From Prorocentrum cordatum (lineage: Eukaryota; Sar; Dinophyceae; Prorocentrales; Prorocentraceae), in contig CAUYUJ010013903.1 of NCBI GenBank assembly GCA_963575745.1, positions 265,230-329,229 of the forward strand: a stretch of 64,000 nt of DNA. The letters run 5' to 3'. The notes under the pieces were generated by a model. It was not told the origin of the DNA, did no database searches, and worked only from the letters and a program-made list of their open reading frames with translations. A program made the position numbers and the translations under genes. Positions 49,430 through 57,968 of this stretch are shown piece by piece (positions within the stretch are counted from its first letter, which is position 1; each line of letters starts with the position of its first letter).

Positions 49430-49705
49430 ACCACAACGCTTGCGTACACCACAGTGCCTGCGTGCACCACAGCGCCTGTGTAACCACACCGCCTATGTAC
49501 ACAGCAGCCGCGTGCAACACAGCGTGAGTCTGTGCCACCGTGCCTGCGGGCATAACAGCTCTCGTGCACACCACAGCGCTTGCGTACACCACATCAGCCG
49601 TATGCAACACAGCACCAGTGTACACTATAATGCCTGCATGCATTGCAGTGCCTGTGTACACCACGGCGCCTGTGTGCACCACAGCAACCGCGTGCCATTC
49701 AGCAC
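49430..49705. repeat. CACCACAGCGCCTGxGTxCA minisatellite, forward arm
   Basis: About 15-17 units of 16-18 bp (TGCGTACACCACAGCG, TGTGTACACCACGGCG, CCGTATGCAACACAGCA). Confidence 0.88.
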
Positions 49706-49975
49706 CACTGTTGTATATAGAATGTTCTAACGAATCGATCTGACAAATTGGAGCGCTTGTGGATTCCACAGAAAACAGTATAACATACTCATTATGGATA
49801 ACGGAGCGCCGCTGGAATCTACCAGTCCTCCCAAGTCCGCCCGCATCACCCTAACTCCTCCCATCTGCGTCCAGGAAGCTCGAGCTAAATTGGCCGTCCG
49901 AGAACCAAGTGGACCGATTCAATAGACCATTCTGCGGTGTGCGCTGAGATGCGCACGTACGCTGCAGCGCCAGAG

Positions 49976-50022
49976 GAGGAGGAGGAGGAGGAGGAGAAGG
50001 AGGTGGAAAAGGAGGGAGGAGG
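49976..50022. repeat. GGA microsatellite
   Basis: Short GGA tract in the otherwise unique loop 49705-50090 of the inverted repeat. No gene seen in the loop. Confidence 0.85.
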
Positions 50023-50094
50023 GAAGAACGTCGCATTCGATTATCAGCACTTTCCTGGCGTGGCGTCCAGGTGTCCGCAGCAGATCCTCACGTA

Positions 50095-50412
50095 CATGCT
50101 CCTTGTACTTGTCCTATGCGCGCAGGCATTGTATACCGGCGTTGCGATGCACGCGGATGCTGTAGTGTAGACGCGCGCCGTAGCGTGCACAGGAGCTGCG
50201 GTGCACGCAAGCATTGTGGTGTACACAGGCGCTGTGTTGCACATGGTAGCTGCGGTGTACACATGTACACTGGCGCTGTAGTGTACGCAAGCATTGTGGT
50301 GTACACAGGTGCTGCGTTGCACACGATTGATTCGGTTTACGCAGGCGCTGTGGTATACACGCGCGCTGTGGTGCACGCGAGCGTTGTGGTGTACACAGGC
50401 CCAGTGGAGCAT
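50095..50412. repeat. GTGGTGTACACAGGCGCTGT minisatellite, reverse arm
   Basis: About 18 units of the same 16-18 bp repeat as 49430-49705, on the opposite strand (GCATTGTGGTGTACACAGGC and similar). Confidence 0.88.
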
Positions 50413-50432
50413 ATCGCCACCTACATGCTGCT

Positions 50433-50476
<44 letters not shown>

Positions 50477-50639
50477 TCGTCGCTCGTTTCTCGTCGTGTC
50501 GCGCGCGCGGGCGCGGCTGCGGTGCCGGAGCTACACGGCGGGGGGGTGGGGCGTTACGTCATACCCCCCCCTCGCCCCCCCCCCCATGACGCCCGTCATC
50601 GCCGAACATAAAAAACGCGCTCTAGAAGACAAATCCGTT

Positions 50640-50740
50640 CCAGATCTTTCAGGAACGCTCTCAGAGCGTTCCAGAGCGCTCCGAGAAGGCCGCGGCGCCC
50701 GAGACATCCTCCAGAGCCGCCAGGTCTCAGAAATTTTCGA
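50640..50740 (+). repeat. CAGAGCGTTCC repeat, copy 2
   Basis: GGAACGCTCTCAGAGCGTTC, CAGAGCGCTCCGAGAAGGCC, CCTCCAGAGCCGCCAGGTCT and CAGAAAT match 44560-44690. Confidence 0.7.
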
Positions 50741-50759
50741 TTTATTCTGATCCGATTTC

Positions 50760-51176
50760 GTCCTCGCCTTGGCTTCGCCGATGAGGCACCTCCGCAAGAG
50801 TTGTGGAGGACGATCAATGGAGAGGAAGCATGTTGCCAAAACAAAATCCAGATGTCTAGAACATGTGTTGAAACCGTTTTTAACATGTAAACCACATGTT
50901 TAAAGCATGTTAAGAACATTGTCCCAACATTTTGAACACATTGTGTAATTCGATGGTCGGACTTTTCGGGTGTCCATTGTCGTGGCATCCGCAACGCAAG
51001 AGAGACTCGTCCTCTCCAGAGAGGCGGCGCCTCCCGCCGCCGGCGCGGCGGCGCCGGCGGAGGATCGGCGGCCCGCGGCGCCCGCCGCGGCGGCCGAAGC
51101 ATGCGCCGCCCCGGCGCCAGCCGTGGCCGTGGAGGACGAGGCTCGGCCACGCGCAGAGGGGGGCAGACGCCTCAAG
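50760..51176 (+). CDS. Possible exon, Ala/Pro-rich, interrupted by TE-X3
   Basis: Upstream of TE-X3 the frame reads RPRLGFADEAPPQE (ending at 50800). After removing TE-X3 plus one CGCAAGAG, it continues RLVLSREAAPPAAGAAAPAE, DRRPAAPAAAAEACAAPAPA, VAVEDEARPRAEGGRRLK up to TE-Q copy 2 at 51177. The downstream half is strongly C/G3-biased. The exact restoration of frame by the empty-site sequence suggests TE-X3 interrupts a coding exon. Family unknown. Confidence 0.48.
50801..50994 (+). mobile_element. TE-X copy 3 with perfect 8-bp target duplication
   Basis: TTGTGGAGGACGATCAATGG to TGTCGTGGCATCCGCAA, 194 bp, flanked by CGCAAGAG at 50793-50800 and 50995-51002. Interior rich in ACATGTGTTG, AACATGTAAACC. 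Confidence 0.93.
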
Positions 51177-51386
51177 CAGTGGCGAAGCGTCCTGGCTCGC
51201 CTATAGCCCAACCAATCAATGTTCTGAGAACGTTCTTAGGACATATCTGGCTCGGACGGTCTTGTTTTAATGCATCGGGTCAGTGTTCTAAGAACATTGT
51301 TTTTGTTCTTTGAACGCTTTTGGGTTCTAAGAACATTTCGTGGTAGGACTATAGGAATGTCGGGACCGTCGGTCCCTGCTCAACAG
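51177..51386 (+). mobile_element. TE-Q copy 2 (210 bp)
   Basis: CAGTGGCGAAGCGTCCTGGC, AATGTTCTGAGAACGTTCTT, GGGTTCTAAGAACATTTCGT, GGTCCCTGCTCAACAG. Bordered by CTCAAG at the left and CTCAACAG at the right, the latter acceptor-like. Confidence 0.88.
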
Positions 51387-51389
51387 ACG

Positions 51390-51612
51390 CCGGTCGTTGA
51401 GAGTGGCGGGAAACGGGAGCGTATGCATTACCAGTGGCGGGCTGTTTTTCAATCCCAGGACTTTTTGAAGGTCGGGAGCGACGTCGGGGTGGTGTGGCGC
51501 ATATTTTTCCCGTGGAAGCGACGAAACTACACCAGGATTCCGTATACACCAGGAATTGCTGTCTTGTGCGAGTTTCACTGCGGGGCTGGGAAAAGCGTCG
51601 GTGTGTAGAGTT
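51390..51612 (+). mobile_element. TE-R copy 2
   Basis: CCAGTGGCGGGCTGTTTTTC, CTTTTTGAAGGTCGGGAGCG, ATTTTTCCCGTGGAAGCGAC, CCGTATACACCAGGAATTGC and AAAGCGTCGGTGTGTAGAG. Inverted relative to 10920-11130. Confidence 0.82.
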
Positions 51613-51639
51613 CGGTTCCCTATTTCTGGATTCCCAGAT

Positions 51640-51740
51640 CCCAATCTACCTCAAGCGCCTTCCGACTTCAGACACCGACATGTGATATGTGTTTTTGCGA
51701 GGGCCTGAGCCAAATCTGTTTTATCCGCCTTCCTGCTTCA
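51640..51740 (+). repeat. CGCCTTCCTGCTTCA repeat, copy 3
   Basis: CAATCTACCTCAAGCGCCTT, CCGACTTCA and CCGCCTTCCTGCTTCATGTT. Related to 4700 and 20665. 51745-51980 beyond it is G+C-rich with CTTCTTAGAAGC palindromes and no gene. Confidence 0.5.
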
Positions 51741-51984
51741 TGTTTGACCTACTGCTCTCAACCGACGTGTAGGGGGAGGGGGGAAGGCTTCTTAGAAGCA
51801 CCCTGCTTCTTAGAAGGCGCGGGCCTCATCCATGGATGTAAGGTTGGCGCCTGCTTTCCAAGAAGCAGTCTCCCTCCAAGAAGCCTTGCCTCCTTCCGCT
51901 ACCCCCCTGTGCGCGCCGCCAAGAGGCGGCACGGCGCGAGAAGAGGCTCAGGCGGCCGCCGGCTGCGTGGCGTGCGCGCCCCCC

Positions 51985-52175
51985 CTTCGACTACAGTCGT
52001 ACCCAGTGCAGAAGGACATCCCTCAAGAACATGAGAGCCTCACACGAGACCCTCCGTCGGCCAAAACAACAAACATCCAAGGGTACCCTCGTCAGGATGC
52101 ACAAGAACATCCAACACACGAAGAAACCTAGGGTACCCTCCCCGAACCTCGATCTTGTACCTCGGTCCGACTGGA
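51985..52175 (-). mobile_element. TE-J copy 2 (reverse)
   Basis: CGACTACAGTCGTACCCAGT, CAGAAGGACATCCCTCAAGA, CGGCCAAAACAACAAACATC, CGAACCTCGATCTTGTACCT, CGGTCCGACTG. Reverse complement matches 54955-55122. Confidence 0.85.
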
Positions 52176-52177
52176 CG

Positions 52178-52340
52178 AACGAGTGACCTTTCGCCAGAGT
52201 GACCTCTTCGGTGCGGGCCCAAGTGCCCAAGTGGGGCCCCCGATCGCGGAGCGCGGAGCGGCGTAGCAGCGGCTGGCGCGCTAGGGTTTGGCCGCCCCGC
52301 GTCCCCCGTTACGCCCTTCACCAAAGGTCACTCTTGCCTA
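52178..52340 (+). mobile_element. TE-W copy 4
   Basis: CGAGTGACCTTTCGCCAGAG to CACCAAAGGTCACTCTTGCC. Inverted ends AGTGACCTTTxG / CxAAAGGTCACT. Confidence 0.8.
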
Positions 52341-52443
52341 GGGTAACCCTTGGGTGTAACCGACAGCCGACAGGCGGCCGCGGGCTGCGTCGCGCGCGCG
52401 CGCGCCCCCCCCCCCCCCCTGGCAGGACCAGGCCAGAGTCAAG

Positions 52444-52664
52444 CAGGGGCGAAGCGTCCTGACTTGCCTGCAAGCCCACATAAGAGTGCTCCAAGGCCCT
52501 GGTCGTGGTCTGCACGGATTGTTCTTAGAACATGTTTGGCGGACGCAGTCTTGTTGGATCTCATTTGAGTTATGTTATTTGAACATTGCTAGTGTTGGCT
52601 TTTGCTTTAAAAGCATGTCGTGGTAGGCATATAGGAATGCCGGGACGGTCGTTATCTGCTCAAG
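52444..52664 (+). mobile_element. TE-Q copy 3 (221 bp), diverged
   Basis: CAGGGGCGAAGCGTCCTGAC, TTGTTCTTAGAACATGTTTG, GTCGTGGTAGGCATATAGGA and TTATCTGCTCAAG. TCAAG at both borders. Confidence 0.82.
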
Positions 52665-52794
52665 GTTGCGTCGCGCGTGCCTCCCACTGCGGGCCCAGAC
52701 TGGAAGAAGTAGCACCTACAGCAGAGTGAAGGGGTGTCGTCTTGGAGCCCGCTGCGAGGCTGAGGTGGCTCAGCCTTGGTTCCGGCCAGCAGAA

Positions 52795-52992
52795 TGTCGG
52801 CGTCACCCCAACATACTAGTACTATGTGTGCGTCGCCCCCCCCCCCCCCCCATGGGCGACGCGCGCACCGAGAAATCTTATAGTACATGCGTCGTGGCGG
52901 GCGCTTCCTGGCCACACCGCTCAGAAAACGGTGTACTACAAGATGGGTGTACTACATGTTCGGGTCGGATGCGCGCCTCCAAGGAGGACATA
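52795..52992 (+). repeat. TE-V copy 2
   Basis: GGCGTCACCCCAACATACTA, GTGCGTCGCCCCC, CGTGGCGGGCGCTTCCTGGC and ACATGTTCGGGTCGGATGCG match 45020-45245. Confidence 0.75.
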
Positions 52993-53320
52993 TAGTATTA
53001 GTATGTCTCTATGCGTCCCAGAAGAGGGGGGAAGAGGTTTTCTCTCATGTTTTAAACCTCCTGGTTGCTTTTTTGTCGCCATGGCAGGCAGGACGCGGCT
53101 CATGAAATTCGTGCGTTTGGACCCCGGCAAGGGTCCAGGGTACCGAGTTGGAACGGATTCGGCTTTCCGCTGCCTTCTGAACCGCTATTCGCTGGGCTTG
53201 TCCAGCTCGGGCCCCACCGAGGTGTCTCCAAGGCGTCTCCCACCGAGGAGAGATGATCGCGGTCGGGGCGAACAGTTTTTCTCGGCGGCGGCGAGGCAGA
53301 GACAGTCCGCTCCGGCGTGA

Positions 53321-53636
53321 GGCTCGTCGAGGCCGCCGGAAGGCGAATCGTCTGGCGTGCAGGAGGGAGGGAAGAAGACGAAGGCGGCGGCGCGCGGGGG
53401 AGGGAGGGGGGGAGGGAAGCGCTCGGACGCGGAAGGGTTCCGCGAGGAGCAGGCCGGAGCGGCCACGGTCGGGAGGACGCGCAGGAGGAAGATTCAATCA
53501 TAGTCAAAAAAATAGTCTGGGACGATTTTTAAACCGTTTTCGATCATTTTGGGGTAGTTTCAATGTTTCGTCCAAGAGCCGCCTGTAGGGGGACATGCCC
53601 GACTTAAAGGTGGCCGCCTTCGCTGGGCTGGGGTAG
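53321..53636 (+). CDS. 3' end of a basic Gly/Lys/Arg-rich protein gene, split by TE-Y2
   Basis: The frame reads GSSRPPEGESSGVQEGGKKT, KAAARGGGRGGGKRSDAEGF, REEQAGAAT and stops being coding at 53467. An intron (53468-53609) equals TE-Y2, with GCCACG|GTCGGG donor and CTTAAAG|GTGG acceptor. Exon 2 (53610-53636) reads VAAFAGLG then TAG at 53634. An in-frame TGA at 53318 means the exon starts after it, at 53322 (GTGAG|G) or 53363 (GTGCAG|G). RGGGRGGGKR resembles RGG-type RNA-binding tails; that is only a composition match. The gene may extend upstream to 50760-51176. Confidence 0.55.
53468..53609 (+). mobile_element. TE-Y2, element acting as an intron (142 bp)
   Basis: GTCGGG then a shortened left end GAGGACGCGCAGGAGGAAGA; interior TTCAATCATAGTCAAAAAAA; right end CGCCTGTAGGGGGACATGCC then CGACTTAAAG. 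The left repeat has lost about four bases, yet GT and AG remain. Confidence 0.85.
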
Positions 53637-53639
53637 GCG

Positions 53640-53830
53640 CCCCTGCCCCCCTCCCCAGGCTCGCCCGCCCCCCCCCCCACCAGCGGTGACGCCCCGCGCG
53701 CGGAGCCCGGCCTCGAGCGCCGCGCGCAGGGATTCCCCGCTGCGGGTCGATCGGGGTCGGCCTCGGGAAGGGGCGCCAGCAGCGGCTGCCGCAGCCCAGC
53801 GGTCATGGTTGCCGCCTCGTCGCTCTTGGG
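53640..53830 (-). other. G+C-rich open frame, strand unclear
   Basis: The minus strand reads MTAGLRQPLLAPLPEADPDR, PAAGNPCARRSRPGSARGAS with C/G third positions and abuts the TE-Y2 end as AATTTAAG|TCGGGC in reverse. An exon on the minus strand is possible, but the plus-strand reading across TE-Y2 is better supported. Confidence 0.25.
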
Positions 53831-53879
53831 ATGGTCCTGGACCTTGGGAGGAATAGGTACCCATACCTCTACCCCCCGC

Positions 53880-54155
53880 CCATGTTCCCCTTTTTGGGCC
53901 TCCTGGAAGGCCCTCGTCGCCACCGCTGGATTCGCCTCGAGATCCTGGTCAGAACGCACCCCGGGAGAGGTCCGGGGAGTTTTGGTATCCTTGGCATCGC
54001 TCGGACGTGTGAATTTTTCCTTCGGCGAGGACCATCGAGGAGCATCCTTGATCAGTTGGCGAAAAAAACACGCACGAAACCGAAAAAAGCAAAGGGAATG
54101 GCCGTCCGAGCGATAGCCAGTATCGGTACCTTTTGGTTTCCCTAGTTGGTGGTAC
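53880..54155 (+). repeat. Repeat O copy 2, containing TE-F4
   Basis: ACCTCTACCCCCCGCCCATG, TTGGGCCTCCTGGAAGGCCC, GAGATCCTGGTCAGAACGCA up to GGTATC (53989), then TE-F, then GTATCGGTACCTTTTGGTTT. Without TE-F it matches 45830-46025. Confidence 0.82.
53990..54119. mobile_element. TE-F copy 4 with 5-bp target duplication
   Basis: CTTGGCATCGCTCGGACGTG to GGCCGTCCGAGCGATAGCCA, 130 bp. GTATC lies at 53985-53989 and 54120-54124. The uninterrupted site (GTATCGGTACC) is at about 45991 in repeat O copy 1, which fixes the element ends. Confidence 0.93.
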
Positions 54156-54179
54156 TCCTGCCGGTCACCTGAACAGCCA

Positions 54180-54700
54180 GGGTCTAACCACGAGCTGCAT
54201 TTTTTCTCGAAGACCTAACGCGCGTTGTGACCTCAAACCCACCCACCCACCCAGTAGATAGCATAACGTCCTCCGCTTCACCCACCCCCGTTGCAGCAGC
54301 GCAGGTTGTTTGGCGCACAGGTCTGCTGTTCGTAGTGCTCGCGCAACGTATTATGTTATGTGCCAGCGAACCCACCCACCCAGCCACTGAATGCGCGCTG
54401 TGTGGTTACAAAGAGCTTGAGCTCCACCATCACCGAGATCGGAATCGTCTCTCCGCGGTAGAGGCAAGCGCCGATCTTAGTGCTGGTGCCAACCTCTGAG
54501 CCTCCCACCTTTTCTTGCGTCGTGAGGAGGTCGGGGCGGGCGGTTGCTGTATCATGTTCGGTCTCTGGTGGCCCTTTATCAGATCCAAGGCCCTGGTTCC
54601 AAAGCTGGGCTCGGGATGAAGAGCTGGTCCTGGAGAGAAAGTCCAGACCACTGAGGGTCACTCTACTGTGACTCAAGTTGGGCTTTAGTTCGCCTCGAGT
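54180..54700. other. Open frame on plus strand; old dispersed repeat
   Basis: 54227-54499 is open (90 codons, including ATECALCGYKELELHHHRDR) but lacks C/G3 bias and contains two CCCACCCACCCAG repeats. 54560-54670 is a copy of the CTCAGGATGAAAAAG family. No gene call. Confidence 0.3.
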
Positions 54701-54954
54701 TCGACTCAAGCTCGGCTCAAGTCGACGGTCGACGGGCCTTCAGTGATCCATCGACGCAAGCGGAACGAGTAGCGCCAGGAAGGTCCTCAGATCGGGCGTC
54801 TTACCCACCTTGACCGCCCGTGGCAGCAGCTCTGTCATCGGTTGCTTGAGGCGACTGTTCTGGTTCCCACACCGCGGACCCCCTGATGGGAGGATCTTGA
54901 CCAACATTGCAGCCTTTCTGTTCGCCAGGGCTTGAAGAGGGCGCCTGTTTCCCA

Positions 54955-55122
54955 AACATTTTACCGTTGGACCGAGGTATAAGATCGAGGTCGGTTCGGG
55001 GATGGTGCCCTAGTGTTCTTCGCATTGTTTTTGTGCGTCCTGGGGAGGGTGCCCTTGGATGCTCTGTGTGTTTTGGCCGGCGGAGGGTCTCATGTTCTTG
55101 AAGGATGTTCTTCTGGCGTACA
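54955..55122 (+). mobile_element. TE-J copy 3 (empty site for TE-N1)
   Basis: GGACCGAGGTATAAGATCGA, GGTTCGGGGATGGTGCCCTA, TGCGTCCTGGGGAGGGTGCC, GATGTTCTTCTGGCGTACAG. Lacks the TE-N insert of copy 1. Confidence 0.88.
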
Positions 55123-55277
55123 GTGGAGCCCCACGCCAACCCTGCTTGCCTCCAGGGTGCCCTGTGTTTCTTGGGATTCGATGGTTCTGGTCCCCACACC
55201 AAGAATCCATGGACGACCTGGTGTCTCGGGGTTAGGTCTCTCGTGGAAGGCTTCTTGTGGTCGGGCCCCTACTGTGG
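55118..55277 (+). mobile_element. TE-G copy 3 (about 160 bp)
   Basis: TACAGTGGAGCCCCACGCCA to TGTGGTCGGGCCCCTACTGT, imperfect inverted ends. Contains CCAGGGTGCCCTGTG, TTCGATGGTTCTGG and CATGGACGACCTGG as in copies 1 and 2. Confidence 0.78.
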
Positions 55278-55289
55278 GTCCGACTGCAG

Positions 55290-55460
55290 ACCTCGTGCGC
55301 ACGTACGAGGCCCCGCCTGCGGGCCACCCAGAGGGATATCTAACATAGTTGCCCCGAGCAAGGACCACGTGTTTTAGCGTGTCCAGGCCACCCAGGGGTG
55401 TATCGGGGGAAAAAAAAAAAATTGTACGAGCGACGCACGAGGCCCCGCCTGAGACCAAGT
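55290..55460 (+). repeat. Direct repeat of ACGAGGCCCCGCCTG
   Basis: ACGAGGCCCCGCCTG at 55306 and 55439, and GGCCACCCAGxGGxxTATC at 55321 and 55386, in a 130-bp arrangement. An A12 run lies at 55411. Confidence 0.55.
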
Positions 55461-55680
55461 CTGACACCCACCCGTCCTCGACAAAAACACCGCGGAGCGC
55501 CCGTGCCGGTTTTCGTCGGGGTGCTTCTCGGCAGGGCCCCGGCGCCTGACCTGGCGCCCCGCGCGCGGCAGCGCCCCGGAGCACTGCGCGGCCTCGCCTC
55601 CGCGGCGCCGGGCTCCTCGCCGACGGCTGCCGACGGCCCTGGCCCAGCACGGGCACTTCGCGCTTCCGCCCAGCTGGGTG

Positions 55681-55841
55681 ATTCAGGAGGGAAAAAACAC
55701 ACAGACACAATTAATCGTCGAGTCCCAGGAAAATAGGGGAAAATATGGGAATTGGGCGGGAAGACAAAAACCCAGAAAATATGAGAAAATATGGGGAATC
55801 CTTTTATTTGTGTGTATTTATTTGTGTGTCCCAGGGCCCCT
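55681..55841 (+). mobile_element. TE-C copy 2
   Basis: ATTCAGGAGGGAAAAAACAC, GAAAATATGGGAATTGGGCG, TATTTGTGTGTCCCAGGGCC. 55460-55680 upstream is an open C/G-rich stretch (APRARQRPGALRGLASAAPG) without a clear splice frame. Confidence 0.88.
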
Positions 55842-56024
55842 TCAGTGATGGCCTGCCTCTCTGGTGGGAGCTGCGCTGCCCTCCTCCTTTGGCAGCTCCA
55901 ACGGGCCGCTCGCACTCCTGCGCACGGGGTTGTCCTCGGTGCCCGAGGTCGCCTGCGCACTCCTCGTGGCGGAGGTTCTCTACGCCCGAGGCCTCCCCTT
56001 GCGTTCCCCCCCTCTGCGGCGGCC

Positions 56025-56052
56025 GCCCTCTTCCTCTTCTTTTTCCTCTTCT

Positions 56053-56084
<32 letters not shown>

Positions 56085-56112
56085 CTCTTTTTCTTCTGAT
56101 TCTTCTTCACTT
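56025..56112. repeat. (TTC)n microsatellite
   Basis: TTCTTC/TCTTCC repeat of about 85 bp; reads as poly-Glu on the minus strand. Confidence 0.92.
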
Positions 56113-56216
56113 GTCTGGTGTGCCTCTGCCTGCCGCGGCCCGCAGGCGGATCGAACGCGCGCTGGCGCCCGCCCTCGCCGCTGACCTGGGAGTGGTCGTC
56201 GTTTTTCTGCCTCCAG

Positions 56217-56290
56217 GGGCCCGGGCACGGGCAGCGAGACCGTCAACAAAATTATTCAGGATGGGAAAGACTCGGCGGCGGCCAAGAGGG
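56217..56290 (+). CDS. Possible internal exon
   Basis: After TTTTTCTGCCTCCAG the frame reads GPGTGSETVNKIIQDGKDSA then AAKR, C/G3-rich and hydrophilic. Its end lies against TE-K copy 2 (AAGAGGGGGGTGATG). A neighbouring open stretch RIERALAPALAADL (56148-56190) could be a separate exon, but the gap is too short for a normal intron, so only one of the two is probably right. Confidence 0.42.
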
Positions 56291-56452
56291 GGGTGATGAC
56301 CAGGGGGGGTTGGATATCATGGCGGAGGCCATGATATCTCCCCAGATTTCATGGCGCCTTATCTTATTTCAGTGCGTCCATGGCCCCCCCTGGGCCGCGC
56401 ACATGCCGCCGGCCATGATTTGCGCCCCCCCTCGTGGACGCCCTCCTTGTCG
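56268..56452. mobile_element. TE-K copy 2
   Basis: GGTGATGACCAGGGGGGGTT, ATCATGGCGGAGGCCATGAT, GGCCGCGCACATGCCGCCGG, CCATGATTTGCGCCCCCCCT. Aligns with 41822-42025. Confidence 0.85.
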
Positions 56453-56680
56453 ACGCTCCCGAAAGAAGCCGGTCCCGGGGAGGGTGCTGACTTCTGGGGA
56501 GCCACGCGGTGAAGACGTCGCGACGGAGGACGTCTGGGAAGTACAGGGTTGCCCCCGCGCGCGCAGGGGTCTGCATCCGAACCGTTCGGATCCGCGCCGC
56601 CGTTCACTGTCGTCCTGGCTCGGGCCTGCCCTCGCATCGCAAGCGGGGTGGGTCCCTGAGTTTGGAGCGTGAGGTCGTTG

Positions 56681-56838
56681 CTTCAGGAGGGGAAACTACA
56701 CACAGGCACAATCTTTCGTCGATTGAAAACATGGGGAAATACGGGAACAGGGGGGGAAGACAAACACCCAGAACATATGGGAAAATATGGGGAATCCTGT
56801 TATTTGGTTTCTATTTGTTTGTGTGCCTTTGGGCCCCT
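56681..56838 (+). mobile_element. TE-C copy 3
   Basis: CTTCAGGAGGGGAAACTACA, GGGGGGAAGACAAACACCCA, TTTGTTTGTGTGCCTTTGGG. 56455-56680 before it has no supported gene. Confidence 0.88.
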
Positions 56839-57061
56839 GCATTGTTGCCCGACCTCCCAGGCAGCTCATGACCCCCGGGCGGCTGGCCCACATCCCAATG
56901 CGCAGCGCGGTTCGGAGCGTGGGGTGCGTGCCGAGGACTGGCCCGTCGGGCGCGCCAAGGGTCAGCTGATCCCCTCCTCGCAGCACGGCCCGACGACTGA
57001 TCTCGAGCGTGTGGTCGCTTTCATCTTTTGTCTGATCTTGTATCAGGGGAGCGAAACATGG

Positions 57062-57220
57062 TATAAACATAAAAACTCTGAGGTCCGCGCGGATTTCTCG
57101 GATCCGCGCTGGACCCCCCTCCCTGGCGCGTGGAGCGCGCCAGGGGCGGCGCCGGAGGCGCCGCCAGAGGGGTCCAGCGTAGATCCGAGAAATCCGCGCG
57201 GACCTCCGAGTGTTTATATT
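57062..57220. mobile_element. TE-M copy 3, palindromic element
   Basis: TATAAACATAAAAACTCTGA, GGTCCGCGCGGATTTCTCGG against CCGAGAAATCCGCGCGGACC then TCCGAGTGTTTATA. The inner loop GGCGGCGCCGGAGGCGCCGC is itself palindromic. Confidence 0.93.
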
Positions 57221-57224
57221 TTTG

Positions 57225-57780
57225 TCCGGTAACGTGACTCCCCAAAGAGAGGTTTGGCCTCTTCTCAGGGATCGGCTTCGCATCCCGATTCGTTTGGTGG
57301 CGGCCTTTGGGCCTACTGAGGGCCCCAGGAGCCCCGAAACTTCCGAAAGCCTTCCGCCGTGATGTCTTCTGTCGCGACGCAAGGATGTCAGGGAGTGCTG
57401 TCCTCCTCCTTATCCTTCCCCTGCCTCCGACGGGAGGTCTGGAGTCTTGGGTCGGTTGGCTCGACGGCATTATATATACGTATATATATATAGATATGTA
57501 TCTCTTCTTTTAGGCCGAACTCCAGCCGATGTGTACAACTTCTTCGCCCGCCCTTGGTTTCACCGTATGTACAAAGTGCACTGCAAGCTAGTATAGACAC
57601 ACATTAGACCATGGAGAGCATTCATTCATGAATTCCTCTCTAGGCCTCCAAGATGGGGTCGGAGGATCGCGCCTCATCTTCGATGAGGCGACCGCGGCTC
57701 GATGTGGAGCCCGATCTTCTCCTCGCCGAAGCATCGCCGATGTTGGCGATGCATTGGCGACGCGGCGCGATCTTTCGACC
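57225..57780. other. No gene seen; short TATATA tract
   Basis: Unique sequence, with (TA)n at 57468-57500. A GCGATGTTGGCGATGCATTG motif at 57735 recalls TE-B-like palindromes but does not align. Confidence 0.4.
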
Positions 57781-57784
57781 CCAT

Positions 57785-57968
57785 CTACAGTCGACCCGCA
57801 TAGTAAGGATGGGCAGCCTTCCCTTGGTACCTTTGCATCCTTGCCTCCTCGCTCCATCCTTGGCCACTTTTTGTTGACCGCTCCCCGCTCGAAAAGCCTC
57901 GAAATGGGCGTCCAAGGCCCTTGCATCCTTCCATCGCGCATCTTCACACTATACAAGCTGATTGTACT
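57785..57968 (+). mobile_element. TE-D copy 4
   Basis: CTACAGTCGACCCGCATAGT, CCTTTGCATCCTTGCCTCCT, GAAATGGGCGTCCAAGGCCC and AAGCTGATTGTA. Left end intact, right end diverged. Confidence 0.85.

Larger units (their letters stand above)
49070..50612. repeat. 1.5-kb interrupted inverted repeat built of minisatellites
   Basis: Outer arms: GACGGGCGTCATGG, TATGACGTGACGC (49073-49120) against GCGTTACGTCATA and CCATGACGCCCGTC (50550-50605). Inner arms: AGCATGTAGGTGGCGAT (49409) against ATCGCCACCTACATGCT (50412). Between inner arms, two minisatellites of GTGTACACCACAGCGCCTGC type run in opposite orientations (49430-49700 and 50095-50410). (GTC)n tracts at 49199-49260 and 50435-50500 run in the same direction. 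Confidence 0.72.
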
